Positions 19,510-28,199 of a stretch of DNA of 64,000 nt are shown piece by piece. The DNA is taken from assembly GCA_003963405.1 (NCBI GenBank), contig RXIY01000045.1, positions 82,463-146,462 on the forward strand. Reading direction: 5' to 3'. A program made the position numbers and the translations under genes. The stretch comes from Hyphomicrobiales bacterium (GTDB taxonomy: Bacteria; Pseudomonadota; Alphaproteobacteria; Rhizobiales; Beijerinckiaceae). Under the pieces are notes generated by a model that was given only the letters and a program-made list of their open reading frames with translations, was not told the origin of the DNA and searched no databases. Numbering within the stretch: the first letter of the stretch is position 1; each line of letters starts with the position of its first letter.

Positions 19510-19587
19510 GGGAGGCACTTTAGACAACGCGCCCCCGCGGCGCGACCGGCCTCTTTCCAAAAGGTTAATTGCCGCTTGCGGAAAACC

Positions 19588-20178
19588 TCACGGAACGCCG
19601 AAGCGGTAGCTGACCTCGCGGGAGATTTTGGCCGCCTCGTCGAGATAGCGCGCCGTCGCGTCCCTGGCGTTCTGGGTGCAGGCCCGATAGGTCAGCTCAT
19701 AGCCATGAAAGCCGCGGTTGAAGGCCGCGACATATTTGTCCCGCCGCGGGCCGCTCGGGGCCTCCGCCTCGATCAGGGCGGACATTTTGTCGCGCCACTC
19801 GGCGCCGTCCTGCTCCTGGCAGAGGTCGCGCAGAAAGGCGAGCGCGCCGAGCACTTCCGAAAGCCGCACGAGCTGCCCCTCATAGGGCGGCGGCGGCGCC
19901 TCCCCGCCGGGCGCACCCGGTTTGGCGGCGGTCTCCGGCTGCCCCTTGGCCGCCTCCCCCTTCTTCTTGGCCTTGGCGGCCGCCGCCGCGTCGGGGCGCT
20001 TCTTCTCCTTGTCCGCGCGCGGGACGTCGCGAGCGGGCCGTGGCGGCGCGCGCTCGGGACGGTCGGGGCCAAAGAGATTGTCGAAAATCCCCTGGGCCCC
20101 GGCTTCGAAGCTCGGGAGCGAAACGCAAGCGAGCGCAAGGAAGGCGAGGCTGCGTCTCATGGCGAGGCTGCGCTTCAT
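19588..20178 (-). CDS. TIGR02301-family exported protein
   Basis: A 196-residue secreted protein. A signal peptide ([21 protein letters not shown], about residues 9-29) is followed by a charged, Ala/Lys/Pro-rich spacer to about residue 98, then the conserved domain [22 protein letters not shown] typical of TIGR02301, a family restricted to Alphaproteobacteria with no known function. Two cysteines in the mature domain could form a disulfide. The ATG overlaps the pdxH stop by four bases (ATGA), so it is translationally coupled to pdxH. Confidence 0.85.
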   Translation of the reverse strand: MKRSLAMRRSLAFLALACVSLPSFEAGAQGIFDNLFGPDRPERAPPRPARDVPRADKEKKRPDAAAAAKAKKKGEAAKGQPETAAKPGAPGGEAPPPPYEGQLVRLSEVLGALAFLRDLCQEQDGAEWRDKMSALIEAEAPSGPRRDKYVAAFNRGFHGYELTYRACTQNARDATARYLDEAAKISREVSYRFGVP

Positions 20179-20789
20179 GGATAAAGGCGCTCCTTGCGCC
20201 AGTCATGATCCGGCGCCTCGCGGAAGAAGCGCAGCCGGTCGTGCAGACGGAAGGGACGGTCCTGCCAGAACTCCATGGCGACCGGCTGGATCCGGAAGCC
20301 GCGCCAATAGGGCGGACGCGGTATGTCGCCGATCGCATATTTGGCCGCATAGGCCGCGACCGACTTCTCCAGCGCGAAGCGGCTCTCCAGCGGACGCGAC
20401 TGCTGGCTCGCCCAGGCGCCGATGCGCGAGTCGCGCGGGCGACTCGCATAATAGGCGTCGGACTCCGCCTCGCTCACCGCCTCCACGGGGCCGCGCAGAC
20501 GCACCTGGCGGCGCAGCGATTTCCAGTGGAAGAGCGCCGCCGCCTTCATATTGGTGGAGAGCTGGCGGCCCTTGGCGCTTTCGGCGTTGGTGTAGAAGAC
20601 GAAGCCCTCGGGGCTCCATTCCTTCATCAGCACCATGCGCGCGTCCGGAAGGCCGTCGGCGTCGACTGTCGCCACGACCATGGCTTCCGGATCGTTGATC
20701 TCCTTATGCCGCGCGTCCTCGAACCACCGTCCGAAGAGCTCAAAGGGTTCTACTGCTTCGACAAAGTCACCCGACGTTAACGCGTTCAC
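20175..20789 (-). CDS. pdxH: Pyridoxamine 5'-phosphate oxidase
   Basis: A 204-residue FMN enzyme that oxidises pyridoxine or pyridoxamine 5'-phosphate to pyridoxal phosphate, the last step of vitamin B6 synthesis and salvage. Typical sequence includes [16 protein letters not shown], the FMN-site region [14 protein letters not shown] and the C-terminal [10 protein letters not shown]. The start is GTG at 20789. It overlaps the downstream TIGR02301 gene by 4 bases. A lipoprotein gene is divergent about 56 bases upstream. Confidence 0.95.
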   Translation of the reverse strand: MNALTSGDFVEAVEPFELFGRWFEDARHKEINDPEAMVVATVDADGLPDARMVLMKEWSPEGFVFYTNAESAKGRQLSTNMKAAALFHWKSLRRQVRLRGPVEAVSEAESDAYYASRPRDSRIGAWASQQSRPLESRFALEKSVAAYAAKYAIGDIPRPPYWRGFRIQPVAMEFWQDRPFRLHDRLRFFREAPDHDWRKERLYP

Positions 20790-20845
20790 GCGAAAATCCT
20801 CTCTCGAGCGCCCGGCGTGGCGCGCCGCGTTTGGAAGGCAGCCCT

Positions 20846-21334
20846 TTGCAGTTCTTGCGTATCAGACATATAACCGATGGCCCGTTTGCTCAATTCCCGC
20901 GCCTGCGCATCATCGGCGCGCTCGCGGTCGCCGGCGCCCTTTCGGGTTGCTCCATCGCCATTCCCGTTGCCTCTTCCAACAATTCCGCCCTGTGGCGGGG
21001 CGCGCCGGAAGATGCGACCGGCTCCATCGCCCGTCCCGCGCCGAAGCTCTCCCGCCATCTCGACGCCGAGGATATGCGCCGCGCCATGGCGGCGATGGGC
21101 ACGGCCCTCGATCCCCAGGGGAGCGGCGCGAGCGTCCATTGGGACAATCCGCAATCGGGGGCCAGGGGCTCCTTCACGCCCGTCGGACAGGCCTATCCGC
21201 TCGACGGCAAGATCTGCCGCGGCTTTGTCGCGGACATCGAAGCCGGCGAAACCGGCGAGAAGCTCAAAGGCGCCGCCTGCCGCGAGAAATCGGCGGACTG
21301 GGCGCTGACCGAGGCGAAGCCCGTCAAAAGCTAG
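20846..21334 (+). CDS. RT0821/Lpp0805-type surface lipoprotein
   Basis: About 162 residues. A hydrophobic stretch [15 protein letters not shown] ends in a lipobox with Cys as the lipidated residue. The mature part holds [20 protein letters not shown] and [12 protein letters not shown], matching the alphaproteobacterial RT0821/Lpp0805 family related to the C-terminus of the rickettsial 17-kDa surface antigen. Probable outer membrane or periplasmic anchor protein of unknown role. The start is uncertain: no ATG is available; TTG at 20846 follows GGAAGG at 20833-20838, and a TTG at 20831 is the alternative. Confidence 0.75.
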   Translation: MQFLRIRHITDGPFAQFPRLRIIGALAVAGALSGCSIAIPVASSNNSALWRGAPEDATGSIARPAPKLSRHLDAEDMRRAMAAMGTALDPQGSGASVHWDNPQSGARGSFTPVGQAYPLDGKICRGFVADIEAGETGEKLKGAACREKSADWALTEAKPVKS

Positions 21335-21345
21335 ATTTTTCGCGA

Positions 21346-21726
21346 CTAACCCGGCTTGCGGTCGACGAGCCACAGGGCCGCGACGAAGAAACCCTTCGAA
21401 ACCGGCAGAAAGACCAGCGCGGCGACGATCGTGACGAGGACGAGGATCGCCGCCTCCTGCCAGTAGGGCAGGAGTTCGCCGCGCTCCAGAAAGATCAGCA
21501 GCGGCACGACGATATGCGCGACGAGGCCGATGGTGAGCCAGGCCGGCCCGTCGTCGGCGTCGAGCCCCTCGAAGCTTTCGCCGCAGTGCGGACAGGCGTC
21601 GCGGCGTGTCAGATAGCCTTCGAAAATGCGCCCGGCGCCGCAGCGCGGGCATTTCATCGACGCGCCGCGCCACAGGGCCAAGGGCGTCGAGGCGGCGTCG
21701 CGCGCCGGAACATGCTTTTCAGTCAT
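21346..21726 (-). CDS. DUF983 membrane protein
   Basis: A 126-residue protein with an N-terminal zinc-ribbon-like domain (CPRCGAGRIF and CPHCGESF, four cysteines in two CxxC pairs) and two C-terminal membrane helices (IGLVAHIVVPLLIFL and AAILVLVTIVAALVFLPV). This arrangement defines DUF983, common in Alphaproteobacteria and sometimes near cytochrome oxidase genes, though not here. ATG at 21726; a GTG seven codons upstream is the alternative. Convergent with the lipoprotein gene, 11 bases apart. Confidence 0.85.
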   Translation of the reverse strand: MTEKHVPARDAASTPLALWRGASMKCPRCGAGRIFEGYLTRRDACPHCGESFEGLDADDGPAWLTIGLVAHIVVPLLIFLERGELLPYWQEAAILVLVTIVAALVFLPVSKGFFVAALWLVDRKPG

Positions 21727-21911
21727 AAGGCTTTTTTCACCTTTCACCGTCCCGAATCAAGCGCCCCCGATTCGGACCGGCTTTGTGCCGGTTTTCGTCC
21801 CGGCCTTCCCGGAACGGGACGCACCGGAGCCCCTTGCGTTCAGGCCCCGGCAAGGTTTTTGAATTCTTCCGGCGCAAAGGTAAGCTCGTCGCCCGACCCC
21901 GGAGCCTCCCC

Positions 21912-22190
21912 ATGTCCAAACCCTTCGGCAAGCGCCGCCTGATCGCCACGAGCCTCCTCGCGCTGCTCGTCGTCCCGGCCTTCTTTCTGTCCATGCGGGT
22001 CTTTGCCGCGTGGCGGGCCGGCTACGAGTGGAACGAGATGGATTGGGACGGCAAGGGTCATACGACCGTCCTCGATTTCCTCAAATCGGCCGAGATCGGC
22101 CGGCGGCCGGCGCTGGTCGGCGACCGGAGCTGCGTCGAATATTTCCTTCATCGGGACGGGATCGTGGTGAAGACCGCCTGTCCCCGCTAG
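21912..22190 (+). CDS. Small membrane-anchored hypothetical protein
   Basis: A 92-residue protein. Residues 9-30 are a membrane segment or uncleaved signal (IATSLLALLVVPAFFLSM), and the rest is a small soluble domain with EMDWDGKGHTTVLDFLKSA, SCVEYFLHRDG and a C-terminal Cys. The two cysteines could pair outside the cytoplasm. DWDGKGHTTVLDF resembles a degenerate EF-hand loop, but I would not assign calcium binding. The ATG at 21912 is chosen because the longer upstream frame is basic and GC-skewed without homology. The function is unknown. Confidence 0.7.
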   Translation: MSKPFGKRRLIATSLLALLVVPAFFLSMRVFAAWRAGYEWNEMDWDGKGHTTVLDFLKSAEIGRRPALVGDRSCVEYFLHRDGIVVKTACPR

Positions 22191-22323
22191 CCTGCCCCCG
22201 CTAGCCAGCGCCCGGCGGACGGCGCCCCGCGCCATTGCCATTCCGGCCGGTCTGCGCTAGCTCGACGCGTCTTTTCCCGCGCGGCCAAAGTGCCGGCGGA
22301 CGCGCGACCGGAGCCTTGCCCCC

Positions 22324-23364
22324 ATGAAACTTCCCAACCAGTTCTATCGCCCGCTCGCCATCGGCGCCCCCGAGCCCTATCGGGAGCTCCCGGTCAAGGT
22401 CGAGCGCATGATTCATTTCGTGCCGCCGCATGTCGAGAAGATGCGGGCGAAGGTTCAAGACATCGCCCGGCAGGTCGATGTGGTGCTCGGCAATCTCGAG
22501 GACGCGATTCCCGCCGACGCCAAGGAAGCCGCCCGCGCCGGCTTCATCGAGATGGCGAAGAACACGGATTTCGGCTCGACGGGCCTGTGGACCCGCATGA
22601 ACGCCCTGAACAGCCCCTGGGCGCTCGACGACATGATCGACATCGTCGGCGCGGTCGGAAACAAGCTCGACGTCGTCATGCTGCCCAAGGTCGAAGGCCC
22701 CTGGGACATCGCCTATCTCGACCAGCTGCTCGCCCAGCTCGAAGCCAGGAACGGCGTCAGGAAGCCCATTCTCATCCACGCCATTCTCGAGACGGCCGAG
22801 GGCGTGAAAAACGTCGACGCCATCGCGTCCGCCTCGCCGCGCATGCACGGCATCAGCCTCGGCCCGGCGGATCTCGCGGCCTCGCGCGCCATGAAGACGA
22901 CCCGCGTCGGCGGCGGCCATCCGGAATACAAGGTCATCGCCGACGCCGCCGGCGACGCGCCGCGCGCCGTCTTCCAGCAGGATTTGTGGCACTACACCAT
23001 CGCAAAAATGGTCGACGCCTGCGCCGCCGCCGGCATCAAGGCCTTTTACGGCCCCTTCGGCGATTTCTCCGACGCCGCCGCCTGCGAGGTCCAGTTCCGC
23101 AACGCCTTCCTGCTCGGCTGCGCCGGCGCCTGGTCGCTGCACCCGACCCAGATCGAGATCGCCAAGCGCGTCTTCTCACCCGATCCGGCCGAAGTCGCCT
23201 TCGCCAAAAAGGTGCTGGACGCCATGCCGGACGGCACCGGCGCGGTGATGATCGACGGCAAGATGCAGGACGACGCCACCTGGAAACAGTGCAAGGTGGT
23301 GGTCGATCTGGCGAAGCAGGTCGCGGCGAAGGACGCCGATTTCGCGAAGATTTACGGGCTGTGA
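22324..23364 (+). CDS. mcl1: L-malyl-CoA/beta-methylmalyl-CoA lyase
   Basis: A 346-residue member of the HpcH/HpaI-CitE lyase superfamily. It cleaves malyl-CoA to acetyl-CoA plus glyoxylate (serine cycle) and beta-methylmalyl-CoA to propionyl-CoA plus glyoxylate (end of the ethylmalonyl-CoA pathway). Diagnostic regions include [17 protein letters not shown], with the metal-binding acidic residues, and [20 protein letters not shown]. The closest known relatives are methylotroph MclA and Rhodobacter Mcl1. No serine-cycle operon surrounds it. A 12-bp palindrome follows the stop. Confidence 0.92.
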   Translation: MKLPNQFYRPLAIGAPEPYRELPVKVERMIHFVPPHVEKMRAKVQDIARQVDVVLGNLEDAIPADAKEAARAGFIEMAKNTDFGSTGLWTRMNALNSPWALDDMIDIVGAVGNKLDVVMLPKVEGPWDIAYLDQLLAQLEARNGVRKPILIHAILETAEGVKNVDAIASASPRMHGISLGPADLAASRAMKTTRVGGGHPEYKVIADAAGDAPRAVFQQDLWHYTIAKMVDACAAAGIKAFYGPFGDFSDAAACEVQFRNAFLLGCAGAWSLHPTQIEIAKRVFSPDPAEVAFAKKVLDAMPDGTGAVMIDGKMQDDATWKQCKVVVDLAKQVAAKDADFAKIYGL

Positions 23365-23370
23365 GTCCCC

Positions 23371-23400
23371 CGCCCCTCCCGCCTCGCCGCGGGAGGGGCG
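23371..23400. repeat. GC-rich intergenic palindrome after mcl1
   Basis: A 12-bp perfect inverted repeat (CGCCCCTCCCGC with GCGGGAGGGGCG) closes a 6-base loop. There is no T-tract. It resembles the other GC-rich intergenic palindromes of this window and could act as a factor-dependent terminator or mRNA 3' stabiliser. Confidence 0.6.
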
Positions 23401-23411
23401 CAACCGCGCCA

Positions 23412-23441
23412 TTGACAGCCGCCCCGCGCCGCTCCTAAAAA
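23412..23441 (+). promoter_or_regulatory. Probable sigma-70 promoter for ffh-rpsP-rimM-trmD
   Basis: A perfect TTGACA -35 (23412-23417) is separated by 18 bases from TAAAAA (23436-23441). This leaves a leader of about 140 bases before ffh. Confidence 0.5.
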
Positions 23442-23507
23442 GCCCGTCAATCTCGGTTCGAGAAAACCGTTCAACCCGCCGAGCCGTCCCAAGAGACGGC
23501 AGGTCAA

Positions 23508-23544
23508 CGCCCGGCAGCGCGATGCGCCCCCGGGCGCGTTTTGC
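23508..23544 (+). promoter_or_regulatory. Hairpin with T-rich tail in the ffh leader
   Basis: CGCCCGG (23508-23514) pairs with CCGGGCG (23530-23536), followed by CGTTTTGCTTT. It has terminator-like form but lies 50 bases before the ffh start, so it may attenuate transcription into the operon. Speculative. Confidence 0.35.
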
Positions 23545-23589
23545 TTTGGAGCGGCGGCCGGCGTGAGCCCCCGTCGCGGGAGAGAAGAC

Positions 23590-25116
23590 ATGTTCGAGAG
23601 CCTTTCCGACAAGCTCTCCGCCGTATTCGACAGGCTGACGAAGCGCGGGTCGCTGACCGAGGCGGACGTCAACGAGGCCCTAAAGGAAATCCGGCGGGCG
23701 CTGCTCGAGGCCGACGTGGCGCTCGACGTGGTGCGCTCCTTCGCCGACAAGGTGCGCGACCGCGCGGTCGGCGCGGGCGTCATCAAATCGGTCTCGCCCG
23801 GCCAGATGGTCGTCAAGATCGTCAACGACGTGCTGATCGAGACGCTCGGCGAGACGACGGAGAGCATCGACCTCGCCTCCAAGCCGCCGGTCGCCATCAT
23901 GATGGTCGGCCTGCAGGGCGCGGGCAAGACGACGACCACCGCCAAGATCGCCAAGCGCCTCAAGGAGCGCCACGGCAAGCGCGCGCTGATGGCCTCGCTC
24001 GACGTGAAGCGCCCGGCCGCGCAGGAGCAGCTCGCCGTCCTCGGCCGGCAGGTCGAGGTCGATACGCTGCCCATCGTCGCCGGCCAGACGCCGATCCAGA
24101 TCGCGCGCCGCGCCATGGAGGCCGCGCGCCTGCAGGGCTATGACGTGGTGCTGCTCGACACCGCCGGCCGCACCCATATCGACGAGCCGCTCATGCAGGA
24201 GATGGCGGACATCAAGTCCTACGCCAGCCCGCATGAAATCCTGCTCGTCGCCGACGCGCTGACCGGTCAGGACGCGGTCAATCTCGCCAAGAACTTCGAC
24301 GAGCGCGTCGGCCTCACCGGCATCGTATTGACGCGTATGGACGGCGACGGCCGCGGCGGCGCGGCGCTCTCCATGCGCTTCGTCACGGGCAAGCCGATCA
24401 AGCTCATCGGCTCCGGCGAGAAGATGGACGCGCTCGACGAATTCTCGCCGCAGCGCATCGCCAACCGCATTCTCGGCATGGGCGACATCGTCGCGCTCGT
24501 CGAGAAGGCGGCGGCGGCGATCGACGCGGAGGAGGCCCGCAAGGCCGCCGCGCGCATCGCCAAGGGCAAGTTCGACCTTCAGGACCTCTGCGACCAGCTC
24601 GCCCAGGTCGAGAAGCTCGGCGGGTTCGGCGGCATCATGGGCCTCCTGCCCGGCGTCGCCAAGATGAAGGACCAGATCGCCAAGGCCAATCTCGACGAGG
24701 GGCTGATCAAGCGCCAGCGGGCGATCATCCTCTCCATGACCCCGCAGGAGCGCCGCAACCCGGACCTTCTCAAGGCCTCGCGCAAGAAGCGCGTCGCGGC
24801 GGGCTCCGGCGCCAAGGTCGAGGAGATCAACAAGCTTCTCAAGCAGCATCGCCAGATGGCCGATCTCATGAAGTCCTTCGGCGCCGGCAAGCGCGGCGGG
24901 CTCATGGGCAAGGCCGCCCAGATGATGGGGCTCGGCCCCAAGGGCATGGAGATGCCGTCTCAGGAAGAGTTGCAGAAGTTGCAGGAGAAGCTCGGCGGGC
25001 CTGGCGCCCCCGGCCTTCCGGCCGCTCCCCCGGCCGACCTCCTTGCGAAGCCGAACCTTCCGGGGCTCGGCGGCGGACTGCTGAGCGGGCTGAACCCGTT
25101 CGGAAAGAAAAAGTAA
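23590..25116 (+). CDS. ffh: Signal recognition particle GTPase Ffh
   Basis: A 508-residue SRP54 homologue that binds signal peptides on nascent membrane proteins and targets ribosomes to FtsY. The N domain covers about residues 1-85; the G domain shows the P-loop [15 protein letters not shown] (about residue 105), DTAGR and [10 protein letters not shown]; the methionine-rich M domain begins near residue 325 and ends in a Gly/Pro-rich tail. The ATG at 23590 gives [10 protein letters not shown] after GGGAGAG. First gene of ffh-rpsP-rimM-trmD. Confidence 0.97.
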   Translation: MFESLSDKLSAVFDRLTKRGSLTEADVNEALKEIRRALLEADVALDVVRSFADKVRDRAVGAGVIKSVSPGQMVVKIVNDVLIETLGETTESIDLASKPPVAIMMVGLQGAGKTTTTAKIAKRLKERHGKRALMASLDVKRPAAQEQLAVLGRQVEVDTLPIVAGQTPIQIARRAMEAARLQGYDVVLLDTAGRTHIDEPLMQEMADIKSYASPHEILLVADALTGQDAVNLAKNFDERVGLTGIVLTRMDGDGRGGAALSMRFVTGKPIKLIGSGEKMDALDEFSPQRIANRILGMGDIVALVEKAAAAIDAEEARKAAARIAKGKFDLQDLCDQLAQVEKLGGFGGIMGLLPGVAKMKDQIAKANLDEGLIKRQRAIILSMTPQERRNPDLLKASRKKRVAAGSGAKVEEINKLLKQHRQMADLMKSFGAGKRGGLMGKAAQMMGLGPKGMEMPSQEELQKLQEKLGGPGAPGLPAAPPADLLAKPNLPGLGGGLLSGLNPFGKKK

Positions 25117-25141
25117 CCACGAAAAGCTCAAAGGAACTAAC

Positions 25142-25486
25142 ATGTCTCTCAAGATTCGCCTCGCCCGCGGCGGCGCCAAGAAGCGCCCCTTCTATCGCGT
25201 CGTCGTCGCCGACTCGCGCTCGCCCCGCGACGGCCGCTACATCGAGAAGCTCGGCACCTTCGACCCGCTGAAGGCCAAGGACGCCGCCGACCGCGTGGTG
25301 CTCGACGCCGAAAAGGCCAAGGACTGGCTCGCCAAGGGCGCCCAGCCGACCGACCGCGTCGCCCGCCTGCTCGACGCCGCCGGCCTGATGAAGCGCGAGA
25401 CGCGCAACAATCCGGAAAAGGCCAAGCCGAAGAAGAAGGCGCAGGAGCGCGCCGCCGCCGCCGAAGCGGCCGCCGCTGCGGAGTAA
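25142..25486 (+). CDS. rpsP: 30S ribosomal protein S16
   Basis: A 114-residue small-subunit protein needed for 30S assembly. The N-terminus [19 protein letters not shown] is canonical, and the C-terminus is extended by a Lys/Ala/Glu tail as in many Alphaproteobacteria. It begins 25 bases after ffh and shares its transcript. A long inverted repeat separates it from rimM. Confidence 0.97.
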   Translation: MSLKIRLARGGAKKRPFYRVVVADSRSPRDGRYIEKLGTFDPLKAKDAADRVVLDAEKAKDWLAKGAQPTDRVARLLDAAGLMKRETRNNPEKAKPKKKAQERAAAAEAAAAAE

Positions 25487-25507
25487 GTTCCGCAAGCACG
25501 CTCTCCA

Positions 25508-25646
25508 CCCTCCCCCTTGCGGGGAGGGTGGCCCCGCGAAGCGGGGTCGGTGGGGGGCTGCTGGCATAAAGGCCTTCGAGGTCCCGCCGTCCGGGCGGCC
25601 CCCACACGGCGCGCGTTGCGCGCCACCCTCCCCGCAAGGGGGAGGG
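25508..25646. repeat. 25-bp inverted repeat pair between rpsP and rimM
   Basis: The arm at 25508-25532 and its exact reverse complement at 25622-25646 flank an 89-base spacer. Each arm is itself partly self-complementary (CCCTCCCCC facing GGGGAGGG), and the spacer holds a further small hairpin CCCCGCGAAGCGGGG at 25532-25546. This is typical of short intergenic mosaic repeats of Rhizobiales. It interrupts an otherwise compact ribosomal operon. Confidence 0.75.
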
Positions 25647-25686
25647 ATCGGGTCCCCCCGATTGGGGCTCCAGCGGCGACACGCTC

Positions 25687-26232
25687 ATGAACGCCAGAAA
25701 CAACCTCGTCCTTCTCGGCCGCTTCGGCGCCCCGCATGGCGTGCGTGGCGAAATCCGCCTGCAAAGCTTCACCGGCGACCCGCTGGCGATCGCCGATTAC
25801 GGGCCGCTGCGCGACAAAAGCGGCGCCCGGACCTTCACCCTTCTCTCCGTCCGGCCGCAGGGCAAGGACATGCTCGTCGCCCGCGTCGAGGGCGTCGCCG
25901 ACCGCACGGCCGCCGAGAGGCTCACCGGCGTCGAGCTCTATATCGCCCGCGACAGGCTTCCCGCGCCGGAAGACGACGACGAGTTCTACCTCGCCGATCT
26001 CATCGGCCTGCGCGCCGAGACCCGCGCGGGAGAAGAGATCGGCGTCGTCGTGGCCCTGCGCAACTTCGGGGCCGGCGACATCATTGAAGTCGCGCCGAAG
26101 GGCGGCGGCGAGACGCTGCTCTTTCCCTTCACCAGGGCGGTCGTGCCGGTGGTGAGCGTCGCGGAGGGCCGCGTCGTGATCGAACCGCCGGAGGAGATCG
26201 CGGGCGAAGGGCAAGACGCCGAAAAGGCGTGA
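25687..26232 (+). CDS. rimM: 16S rRNA processing protein RimM
   Basis: A 181-residue ribosome maturation factor that binds S19 and assists 30S head assembly. The N-terminal RimM barrel shows [21 protein letters not shown] (positions 10-30, trimmed landmarks) and the C-terminal PRC-barrel shows [12 protein letters not shown] and [10 protein letters not shown]. Normal length. Downstream of rpsP and 40 bases before trmD, the usual order. Confidence 0.96.
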   Translation: MNARNNLVLLGRFGAPHGVRGEIRLQSFTGDPLAIADYGPLRDKSGARTFTLLSVRPQGKDMLVARVEGVADRTAAERLTGVELYIARDRLPAPEDDDEFYLADLIGLRAETRAGEEIGVVVALRNFGAGDIIEVAPKGGGETLLFPFTRAVVPVVSVAEGRVVIEPPEEIAGEGQDAEKA

Positions 26233-26272
26233 GGGCTAGCGGCCCGCGGCGCCCCCATGCCATAAGCCCCCC

Positions 26273-26962
26273 ATGTGGCGCGCGACGATCCTCACCCTTT
26301 TTCCCGAGATGTTTCCCGGCCCGCTCGGCCTCTCGCTCGCCGGCGACGCGCTCGCCCGCGGTGTCTGGGCGCTGGAGACGCGCCAGATTCGCGAGCACGG
26401 GATCGGCCGCCACCGCGCCGTAGACGATACGCCGGCCGGCGGCGGGCCGGGCATGGTGATGCGCGCCGATGTGCTGGCGGCGGCGATCGACGCGGCGCAG
26501 GCGGAAAACGATCCGAGGCCGCGCCTGCTGATGAGCCCGCGGGGCCGCCCGCTGACCCAGGCCCGCGTGCGAGATCTGGCGCGGGGGCCCGGCGCGATCA
26601 TTCTCTGCGCGCGCTTCGAGGGCGTGGACGAGCGCATCATCGCCGCGCGCAACCTCGAAGAAGTCTCCATCGGCGATTACATTCTGTCGGGCGGGGAAAT
26701 CGCCGCGCTTGCCCTCATGGACGCCTGCGTGCGGCTGCTTCCCGGCGTCATGGGCGAGGAGCTCTCGGGCGAGGAGGAAAGCTTCGAAGCCGGGCTTCTC
26801 GAATATCCGCATTACACGCGGCCGCGCGACTTCGAAGGGCGCCCGATCCCGGATATTTTGCTCTCGGGCGATCATGCGAGAATCGCCAAATGGCGCCATG
26901 AACAGGCGCTGGCGCTGACGCGGGCGCGGCGACCGGACCTTCTCGCGCGAGGAAAAGACTGA
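26273..26962 (+). CDS. trmD: tRNA (guanine-N1-)-methyltransferase
   Basis: A 229-residue SPOUT methyltransferase that makes m1G37 in tRNAs to prevent +1 frameshifting. The trefoil-knot SAM site is visible as [23 protein letters not shown] and the signature [10 protein letters not shown]. Normal length and start ([19 protein letters not shown]). It is the last gene of its operon: rplS, usually next, is absent and a convergent gene follows a strong hairpin. Confidence 0.97.
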   Translation: MWRATILTLFPEMFPGPLGLSLAGDALARGVWALETRQIREHGIGRHRAVDDTPAGGGPGMVMRADVLAAAIDAAQAENDPRPRLLMSPRGRPLTQARVRDLARGPGAIILCARFEGVDERIIAARNLEEVSIGDYILSGGEIAALALMDACVRLLPGVMGEELSGEEESFEAGLLEYPHYTRPRDFEGRPIPDILLSGDHARIAKWRHEQALALTRARRPDLLARGKD

Positions 26963-26988
26963 CGGCGCGCCTTTGGCGTGCGCCTTTG

Positions 26989-27021
26989 GCGTCATGGCCG
27001 CGACGCGCGCGGCCATGACGC
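26989..27021. terminator. 14-bp hairpin between convergent trmD and host-attachment genes
   Basis: GCGTCATGGCCGCG (26989-27002) pairs perfectly with CGCGGCCATGACGC (27008-27021) around a 5-base loop. It sits 14 bases from one stop and 26 from the other, so a bidirectional terminator is likely although no T-tract follows on either strand. Confidence 0.6.
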
Positions 27022-27035
27022 GGAGTTAAAAGCCC

Positions 27036-27497
27036 TCAGCCCACGGGCTTCAGGGCGAGCGCCTTTTCGATCTCGGGCAGCGGATGCTTGGTCAGATCCT
27101 TGTCCAGCTCGCCGGCGACCTTGCCCTGCGCCTTGACCGACAGATCCTTGCGGATTTCGCCGAGGGTCCTGGGCGGCGCGACGATGACGATTTCCTTCAG
27201 CTCGCCGCTTTCGGCGGCGGCGTTGATGCGGTCGGCCATGGAGCGGGCGAAACGCTCTTCCTCGAGCTCGTGCCAGTCGACATTGCCCATGGCGCTTCGG
27301 GCGTGGGAGCCCGCCGAAGCGAAGGCGCGGCCCGGCGCGTCGGACCCTTGCGCGCGCGTCGCAGGGTTGTCGTCGATCCGCGTTTCGATGACGCGAAGAT
27401 CGAGTATCTGGGCGTCGCCATGATTTTGGAAGAACAGCGCCCGCCGTCCGTCGCCGACGAGCACCCACGCCCCGTTGTGCACCGCAATCGCGCTCAT
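27036..27497 (-). CDS. Host attachment family protein (PF10116-type)
   Basis: A 153-residue protein of the family first named for Agrobacterium attachment to host cells. It starts with WVLVGDGRRALFFQ, contains ERFARSMADRINAAAESGEL and IVIVAPPRTLGEIRKDL, and ends DLTKHPLPEIEKAL, all typical. The fold resembles the eRF1/baeRF superfamily, so an rRNA- or ribosome-linked role is as likely as attachment; this is inference. Start ATG at 27497 (MSAIAVHNG). Downstream of a small membrane protein gene. Confidence 0.85.
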   Translation of the reverse strand: MSAIAVHNGAWVLVGDGRRALFFQNHGDAQILDLRVIETRIDDNPATRAQGSDAPGRAFASAGSHARSAMGNVDWHELEEERFARSMADRINAAAESGELKEIVIVAPPRTLGEIRKDLSVKAQGKVAGELDKDLTKHPLPEIEKALALKPVG

Positions 27498-27607
27498 ACC
27501 GTCCCTCGTGATTAAAACTGACGCCTCTGGATGTGGCGGCTCAGTGAGGGGAGAGCAAGCTTGGCCGGGCGCGTCGGATCGACGCGCCGCCAGGGAGCGA
27601 CAGGGGA

Positions 27608-27889
27608 TCAGGCCGCGAGCTTTGCCCGCGGCGCCTGCTCCTGCTTCATCTTCTCGACAACGGCCATCAGATCGCGCTCGGCCTGGCCCGAAGCCGGCGC
27701 CCCGGCGTGGAGCCGGCGGGCGATGCGCGCCTCGTTGACGGCATAGGCCAGATAGCAGACGCCGGCGATGAACAGCAGCGCCGTGAAGGGCTCGCCATTG
27801 CCGAGGACGGAGAGGTCGGGGGCGCATTCATTGGCGTATTCGCAGGCGTCCGACCAATCCTGGAAATACTGTCTGACGTGTTCCAACAT
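27608..27889 (-). CDS. Small membrane protein, unknown function
   Basis: A 93-residue protein with one membrane segment (FTALLFIAGVCYLAYAV, about residues 35-51), an acidic N-terminus containing CEYANECAP, and a basic cytoplasmic-type tail. An excellent ribosome-binding site (AAGGAGG, complement of 27895-27901) lies five bases before the ATG, so the gene is real. I do not recognise a family. The upstream 27890-28136 region contains TGC-rich motifs (GTTGCAAC at 27980-27987). Confidence 0.7.
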   Translation of the reverse strand: MLEHVRQYFQDWSDACEYANECAPDLSVLGNGEPFTALLFIAGVCYLAYAVNEARIARRLHAGAPASGQAERDLMAVVEKMKQEQAPRAKLAA

Positions 27890-28136
27890 GGTGACCTCCT
27901 TGCCTGCCCCGCACGGAGCCGAAAAAGCCGCCGGCCCCCGGGCAAGCTATCTAGCGCATGTCCGCCGCGCCGGTTGTGCGTTGCAACATATATACTGCGC
28001 CCCGAAGCTTGCGCCAGTGTAAATTCAATCGTAGCGGTTGAAACTAACCTAAAGATTACAACCCTCTGCGTTATATCGCCGCACTGCAAAAGGATTGTGC
28101 AGACAGCATGGAAAACGACCAGTGAATGAGGGGGAC

Positions 28137-28167
28137 AAAAAAAGAGGGGCCCCTGCGGGGACCCCTC
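28137..28167 (-). terminator. Rho-independent terminator after mcd
   Basis: On the minus strand, GAGGGGTCCC-CGCA-GGGGCCCCTC (28144-28167) is followed by seven T (28137-28143). It lies 33 bases after the mcd stop. The rest of the 27890-28136 gap holds no gene; it contains TGC-rich motifs and an AT-richer stretch. Confidence 0.9.
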
Positions 28168-28199
28168 GAACACGCCGAAGCGGCTGATATGCCGTCGTT

